Below are positions 6,466 to 9,945 of a stretch of 9,945 bases of DNA, piece after piece. The position numbers and the translations under genes are program-made. Position 1 is the stretch's first letter; each line of letters begins with the position of its first letter. The notes beneath the pieces are model-generated. The model searched no databases, was not told the origin of the DNA, and was given only the letters and a program-made list of their open reading frames with translations. Source of the stretch: Oscillospiraceae bacterium (GTDB taxonomy: Bacteria > Bacillota > Clostridia > Oscillospirales > Acutalibacteraceae); the NCBI GenBank assembly GCA_031283835.1, contig JAITBA010000106.1, positions 1 to 9,945 on the forward strand. Reading direction: 5' to 3'.

Positions 6466-7624
6466 CCGCAACCCCAATGTTTTCATACGCTGTGCCCTGC
6501 AGCCAAATTTCGCACGCGTCCTCACGCACATGAAGCCGCACCTCCTGGCGAAGCACTTGGGCGGCGCGCAGGGTTTCCCATTCGGCGGCAAAAAAAGCGG
6601 CTGCCGCGGCCAGTTGCAGCTGGCTGTCGGTTTTGCCGCGGGGCTGCGGCGCGTAGGTGTATTCTGTGCGGCGCAACAGCGAAAGCGGCAGGTGTTTGCC
6701 CGTGCTTTTTGGCTCCCAGGTGAAGTGGTCTTCGAACGTGATGGCGGCGCTGTTGGGCTTGGGGCGGGGGCCGATAGGGATTGAAAATTGCAGCAGACAC
6801 AGGGTGTAGTGTGTGCGCTTTTTTTGCATGCGCAAGGGGGCCGTTTGGCGGAGGGCCGCACCCCGGCAGACGATGTTGGTGCGCGCCACGGCATAGGCAC
6901 TGGCACGCACATAGCGATGCGTGGCGTCGGCGTTTGCCACAGCGCTGCCGGCCAGCAGGTCGCCGGGCAGCACCGCCTGCCCCGGCCGCACCGCTTGGCT
7001 GCCGCTGTAGACCTCGATGATTTTGATTTGCCCTGCCTTGCGGGCAATGATATTTTGCGGTGTTTGTTCGTCACGCGGGTTGGGCAGCAGGGCTTCGCGT
7101 ACTTCGATCACGGCGCTGCTGCCCCGCAGGTTCACCGCAAGCCAGGTGAGCACCGGCAGCTGCCGCAACGCCGCCTGGCTGACGTCACGGGCGTTGATGT
7201 TCTTGCGCCAAGCGCCCGGCCGAATGCCCAAAGACGCTGCCACGGTGAGGATATCTTCCGCTGCCACGCGCTGGTTTCCGGTTACTTCAATTGTCCAAAT
7301 CATTTGCGAGAGCACGGCCAAGGTGGCCACACAAACCAAAAATCCCGCCGGCATGCCGCAGCGGTAGCGGTAGCTATGCAGCAAAAACGGCAGCCCCGTG
7401 CGCTTGATTTCGGTCAGGCGCACGCCTGCGGGTTCCGCGCAAGTCCGCATCCTCCGGTAGCCACGGCGGTCGGTTTTGCCGCGCAGCGCGCCCTTGTGCC
7501 ACGCAATATCCCACACGGCAATGCCCGCCTGGTTGCACAGATTCAAAAAGCGTTCCGGGAACCCCTCCGCCGCACAAAAGCAGTGGTAGCCCCGCAAAAA
7601 GCGCAGCAATTTAATCAACGGCAC
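6449..7624 (-). CDS. yqfD: Sporulation protein YqfD
   Basis: Membrane-anchored protein of 391 residues of the YqfD family, made in the mother cell during sporulation in Bacillus; its biochemical role is unknown. The N-terminus (LLRFLRGY, then FPERFLNLCNQAGIAVWDI) is the family signature. A single hydrophobic segment at about 91-111 (GFLVCVATLAVLSQMIW) is followed by a POTRA-like stretch (IEVTGNQRV to VNLRGSSAVIEV) and a long C-terminal domain. The GTG at 7624 is chosen because AAGGGGG lies 7 nt upstream and the protein then begins as family members do; a TTG at 7663 would overlap yqfC. The ribosome binding site touches the yqfC stop and the gap is 13 nt, so the two genes are an operon. In Bacillus phoH follows this pair; here it does not. 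Confidence 0.88.
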   Translation of the reverse strand: MPLIKLLRFLRGYHCFCAAEGFPERFLNLCNQAGIAVWDIAWHKGALRGKTDRRGYRRMRTCAEPAGVRLTEIKRTGLPFLLHSYRYRCGMPAGFLVCVATLAVLSQMIWTIEVTGNQRVAAEDILTVAASLGIRPGAWRKNINARDVSQAALRQLPVLTWLAVNLRGSSAVIEVREALLPNPRDEQTPQNIIARKAGQIKIIEVYSGSQAVRPGQAVLPGDLLAGSAVANADATHRYVRASAYAVARTNIVCRGAALRQTAPLRMQKKRTHYTLCLLQFSIPIGPRPKPNSAAITFEDHFTWEPKSTGKHLPLSLLRRTEYTYAPQPRGKTDSQLQLAAAAAFFAAEWETLRAAQVLRQEVRLHVREDACEIWLQGTAYENIGVAEKPSG

Positions 7625-7637
7625 GACGACGCCCCCT

Positions 7638-7931
7638 TTACGTTGTATAATGTACTTCCGCAATAGTGCCGCTCAACGAAAGCTGCTCCGCCTGGTAGCT
7701 GCGGATAGACAGCGCAGCGCCCTTGACGGTGAGCACCAGCGTGCCCAGGTTTAGCTGCACCTCGTTTTCGCTGTAACCCAGCACGCCCTTCACCCCATCG
7801 ACGATCGCCTGACGGTTTTGCCACAGCTCCACATGGCAAAAGCCCGGCAGCAGCTGCTCCGGAAAATCCAGGGCCTCGCCCGCTTGCCGCACCACTTCGC
7901 CCAGCGATTTTTTCTGCTTGTGTTCGCGCAC
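7638..7931 (-). CDS. yqfC: Sporulation protein YqfC
   Basis: Small protein of 97 residues of the YqfC/YabP type, co-transcribed with yqfD and needed for sporulation in Bacillus by an unknown mechanism. After a basic N-terminus (REHKQKK), the segment LDFPEQLLPGFCHVELWQN and the beta-rich tail (VLGYSENEVQLNLGTLVLTVKG, in part) follow the family pattern, ending in SGTIAEVHY. The GTG at 7931 is chosen because AAGGGGGG lies 7 nt upstream and this gives the usual length; an upstream ATG at 7976 would add 15 residues with no family counterpart and no ribosome binding site. The neighbouring yqfD strongly supports the assignment. Confidence 0.8.
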   Translation of the reverse strand: MREHKQKKSLGEVVRQAGEALDFPEQLLPGFCHVELWQNRQAIVDGVKGVLGYSENEVQLNLGTLVLTVKGAALSIRSYQAEQLSLSGTIAEVHYTT

Positions 7932-7980
7932 GCGCTCACCCCCCTTGCACTGGTATGCGGCAGGACAGGGAAACATGTTT

Positions 7981-7989
7981 TAAAATATG
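7981..7989 (-). promoter_or_regulatory. Possible sigma-E type -10 element before yqfC
   Basis: The minus strand reads CATATTTTA, compatible with the sigma-E -10 pattern CATANNNTA, about 50 nt upstream of the yqfC GTG. Sigma-E control is known for yqfCD in Bacillus. I see no convincing -35 at the right distance, so this is tentative. Confidence 0.3.
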
Positions 7990-8069
7990 TAACATACGGA
8001 ACCGCAACACCAAACATTGCATGGGGATTCGTCACGAACGAAGGTTGGAGTGCGGTTAGACGCTTTGTG

Positions 8070-8109
8070 GCAACAAACACAAACCCCCGGTGCATCTCTG
8101 CGCCGGGGG
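8070..8109 (-). terminator. Strong intrinsic terminator after mreB
   Basis: CCCCCGG (8084-8090) pairs with CCGGGGG (8103-8109). The stem extends through four further pairs (one G-T wobble) to a TCTC loop as read on the + strand, giving 11 bp. On the minus strand a T-rich tail (TTTGTGTTTGTTG, 8083-8071) follows. It lies about 40 nt after the mreB stop and separates that transcript from yqfCD. Confidence 0.75.
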
Positions 8110-8149
8110 CAAGTTGCGTGCGCGGCGGGTGCGCGGTGGCGGGCGAAAA

Positions 8150-9187
8150 TCACAGGTTTCTGTTCCGCTCAAACTCCCCAATGTCGTCGTCGGTGCGAAA
8201 CAGCACATTGTTGTTGCGCAGGAATTTAGGGTGTTCCATCATCACGCCCATGCCAAGGGCCACGCATTGCACGGGGTTTTGCGCCGTGCGCACACGCAGG
8301 CCGGTTTCTTTTTGCAGCAGGCTATCTAACCCGCGCAGCAGCGCGCCGCCGCCGGTGAGAGTGATGCCTTGGCTGTCAATATCCCCGGCCATTTCGGGGG
8401 GTGTTTCCTCCAGCACGCCGCGGATCACGTTTGTCATGTCGCGCAGGCATTCTCGCATGGCAAGGCTGGCTTCGGTGGAGGATACCTCAATTTGCACAGG
8501 CATATGCGTGGTGTAGCTTTGTCCGCGCACAGGGATGGCCAGCTCCGGGCGGCGCAGGCACGCGCAGCCCACCTGTTTTTTAATATTTTCTGCCGTGAGC
8601 TGCCCAACGATCACGTTGCGTTCCCGTCGCAGGTAGCGGATAATCGCATCCTCCAGCAAGTTGCCCGCAACCTTCACGCTGCGCGACAAAGCCATGGCGT
8701 CCATGGTGAACACCGCAACGTCTGTGGTGCCCCCGCCAATATCCACCACCATTTGCCCGCCGGGAAAGGTCAGGTCCATCCCGGCACCCAGCGCGGCGGC
8801 GAAGGGTTCTTCTACCAGGCATGCCCGTGACGCTCCTGCCGCAATGGCCAGTTCCAAAATGGCGCTGCGCTCCAGCCCTGTGACAGAAGCGGGGGTACAA
8901 CTCATCACCGTGGGCTTAAACAGGCGGTTGCCGCACAGCTTTTTGATATAATGCGCAATCATGGCGTGAATCACCGTGAATTCGGAAATTACGCCGTCGC
9001 GCATGGGATGTACCACCCGCAAGCTTTTGGGGTTGCGCCCCACCATTTGGTGCACTTTGTTGCCAAGGGCCTTCACGTCGCCGGTTTTTGCGTCCAGCGC
9101 CGCAATGGAGGCTTCCTCCAGCACGATCCCCTTGCCCCTAACATAAACCAAAATGGAGGTGGTTCCCAGATCGATGCCAATTTGCAT
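8150..9187 (-). CDS. mreB: MreB/Mbl family rod-shape-determining actin homologue
   Basis: Cytoplasmic actin-like ATPase of 345 residues that would form membrane-bound filaments guiding side-wall peptidoglycan synthesis. Phosphate-1 motif GIDLGTT (about 4-10), HPMRDGVISEF, EEPFAAALGAG, phosphate-2 motif VVDIGGGTTDVAV and adenosine motif LTGGGALLRGLD are all present and intact. A polar tail of about 20 residues (ending EFERNRNL) extends past the usual end. I cannot say whether it is MreB, Mbl or MreBH, and mreC/mreD are not in the window. The start is uncertain: ATG 9187 gives the family-like MQIGIDLGTT but AAGGAG is 17 nt away. GTG 9205 overlaps the stop of a possible upstream ORF in GTGA, and an ATT at 9196 has ideal spacing of 8 nt. 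comFC lies upstream, a terminator downstream. Confidence 0.92.
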   Translation of the reverse strand: MQIGIDLGTTSILVYVRGKGIVLEEASIAALDAKTGDVKALGNKVHQMVGRNPKSLRVVHPMRDGVISEFTVIHAMIAHYIKKLCGNRLFKPTVMSCTPASVTGLERSAILELAIAAGASRACLVEEPFAAALGAGMDLTFPGGQMVVDIGGGTTDVAVFTMDAMALSRSVKVAGNLLEDAIIRYLRRERNVIVGQLTAENIKKQVGCACLRRPELAIPVRGQSYTTHMPVQIEVSSTEASLAMRECLRDMTNVIRGVLEETPPEMAGDIDSQGITLTGGGALLRGLDSLLQKETGLRVRTAQNPVQCVALGMGVMMEHPKFLRNNNVLFRTDDDIGEFERNRNL

Positions 9188-9201
9188 GCCGGGAATTTTG
9201 A

Positions 9202-9321
9202 TCACTCCTTCATGGGTGTTGCCCACATTAGTGCCCGTTTTTTGCCGGGCAAAACCAGCGCGGTGCGCAGAAGCGCAAACGTGCGCCGGTCAACGCCCCG
9301 GTGGGTGAGCGAAAAGGCCAT
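9202..9321 (-). CDS. Possible small ORF of 39 residues between comFC and mreB
   Basis: The frame starts at ATG 9321 (MAFSLTHRGVDRRTF) and ends WATPMKE. It is Arg/Leu-rich, basic, without a clear membrane segment. Its stop TGA shares GTGA with a GTG in the mreB frame, a typical coupled arrangement, and its codons mostly end in G or C like its neighbours. It fills most of the gap between comFC and mreB. No good ribosome binding site precedes the ATG and I do not recognise the sequence, so it may be chance. The frame stays open upstream of the ATG for at least 20 codons, into the end of comFC. Confidence 0.3.
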   Translation of the reverse strand: MAFSLTHRGVDRRTFALLRTALVLPGKKRALMWATPMKE

Positions 9322-9370
9322 CAACAGCCGTGAACCCAGGCCCGCGGCGCAAATGTCATGTGGAACTGCT

Positions 9371-9945
9371 CTATTTGCGCTCTTCCTTGTTCGCGTCCCG
9401 TTCTGTGCGCAAAAATGTCAGGCACACCACCTCCGCTGCGCCGGCTGCCACAAGGGCCGCAACGGCGGCGCGCAGCGTGGCACCGGTGGTGCAAATGTCG
9501 TCGCACAGCGCCACACGCCTGCCCAGGAGCTTTTCGGCTTTTGCGGCAGCAAACGCGCCGTGCACATTTTTTTCGCGTTCGGCGGCGGGGAGGTTGTGCT
9601 GCACTTCGGTGGCACGGTTTTTTTGCAGTGCGTCGTGCAAAAAATCGGCCCCCGCCCACCGGGCGGCATAGCGCGCAAGCAGCTCGCTTTGGTTGTAGCC
9701 CCTGACGCTCACCTGTTCTTGCGTCATGGGCACGCAGCAAAACAGCCACGCGCCGCCATCGGGTTCTGTGTGCCGCGCATAAGCCAAAAATGCGTCCGCC
9801 ATGGCATAGCCGATGCTGGGCGCGTGCTTCACCCGGTTGCGGAATTTGAAATTGAGCAGCACACGGCTGGCAGGGCTGTGGTAGGGGAACACGCTTATGA
9901 GCGGCAATGCGGGCGTTGTGCCCGGCAGGTCTTCCGGCGGCAATT
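9371..9945 (-). CDS. comFC: ComF family phosphoribosyltransferase, 5' end cut by the window
   Basis: Type I phosphoribosyltransferase-fold protein of the ComFC family, linked to DNA uptake and related DNA metabolism; its biochemical role is not well defined. About 191 residues are visible. FKFRNRVKHAPSIG and the family signature RGYNQSELLAR are followed by the PRPP-binding motif ALCDDICTTGAT. The N-terminal Cys-containing zinc-binding part expected in the family is missing because the frame is open to the window edge; the first available TTG at 9943 is not a credible start. It is the first visible gene of the minus-strand run leading to mreB. Confidence 0.9.
   Translation of the reverse strand, partial: LPPEDLPGTTPALPLISVFPYHSPASRVLLNFKFRNRVKHAPSIGYAMADAFLAYARHTEPDGGAWLFCCVPMTQEQVSVRGYNQSELLARYAARWAGADFLHDALQKNRATEVQHNLPAAEREKNVHGAFAAAKAEKLLGRRVALCDDICTTGATLRAAVAALVAAGAAEVVCLTFLRTERDANKEERK

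Noticed and set aside
6273..6533. Short + strand frame of 86 codons over the candidate small RNA
   Set aside because: It begins inside the opposite promoter, has no ribosome binding site, and runs into the 3' end of yqfD.
6788..7666. Long + strand frame of 292 codons antisense to yqfD
   Set aside because: It mirrors a well-supported sporulation gene. Long antisense frames are expected in GC-rich DNA, and the product is His/Gln/Ala-rich without motifs.
8027..8041. TTCGT...ACGAA inverted repeat between the mreB terminator and yqfC
   Set aside because: The 5-bp arms are short, the position is far upstream of the likely yqfC promoter, and chance occurrence is likely.
1..9945. CRISPR arrays, insertion sequences and prophage genes
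   Set aside because: No regularly spaced repeats, transposase or integrase motifs, or phage structural genes were seen.

Overview
The window suggests a GC-rich, endospore-forming member of the Firmicutes (class Clostridia, Oscillospirales-like). The reasons are the sporulation pair yqfC-yqfD, a Bacillus-type LexA with a Bacillus-type SOS box, strong AGGAGG-type ribosome binding sites with frequent GTG/TTG starts, and sigma-A promoters. This placement is inferred from gene content only. All of the long reading frames can be assigned at least to a family.

Region 1 (1-2668, + strand) is a two-gene unit that looks like the alternative route for putting D-glutamate into peptidoglycan. A PP-loop ATPase of the MurL type (UDP-MurNAc-L-Ala-L-Glu epimerase) overlaps a MurD-like ligase whose amino-acid-binding motifs differ from classical MurD as expected for MurD2 (L-Glu-adding ligase). 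Together they would add L-Glu to UDP-MurNAc-L-Ala and then invert it at the dipeptide level, so glutamate racemase would not be needed for this step.

Region 2 (2665-5132) holds lexA on the - strand, convergent with murD2 and sharing 4 bp at the stop codons. lexA has a near-perfect sigma-A promoter with an SOS box over its -35. A divergent + strand gene encodes a class C beta-lactamase-like serine hydrolase with a C-terminal extension and no signal peptide. It ends at a hairpin terminator.

Region 3 (5211-6465) contains a stand-alone DUF4868/KwaB-like gene on the - strand with its own promoter, carrying a palindromic -35 region, and its own weak terminator. Behind it, on the + strand, a separate extended -10 promoter and a hairpin plus T-run frame a possible RNA of about 124 nt that I cannot assign to a known family.

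Region 4 (6449-9945, - strand) reads from right to left: a 5'-truncated comFC phosphoribosyltransferase, a possible 39-residue ORF joined to the next gene by a GTGA overlap, an MreB/Mbl actin homologue, a strong hairpin terminator, then yqfC and yqfD. The mreB terminator and the terminator after the serine hydrolase gene have clearly related sequences, which hints at a dispersed hairpin family.

I saw no transposase, integrase, phage gene, tRNA, rRNA or CRISPR array. The points most worth a second look are the MurL-MurD2 pair in a Gram-positive context, the orphan KwaB-like gene, the candidate small RNA, and the related terminators.
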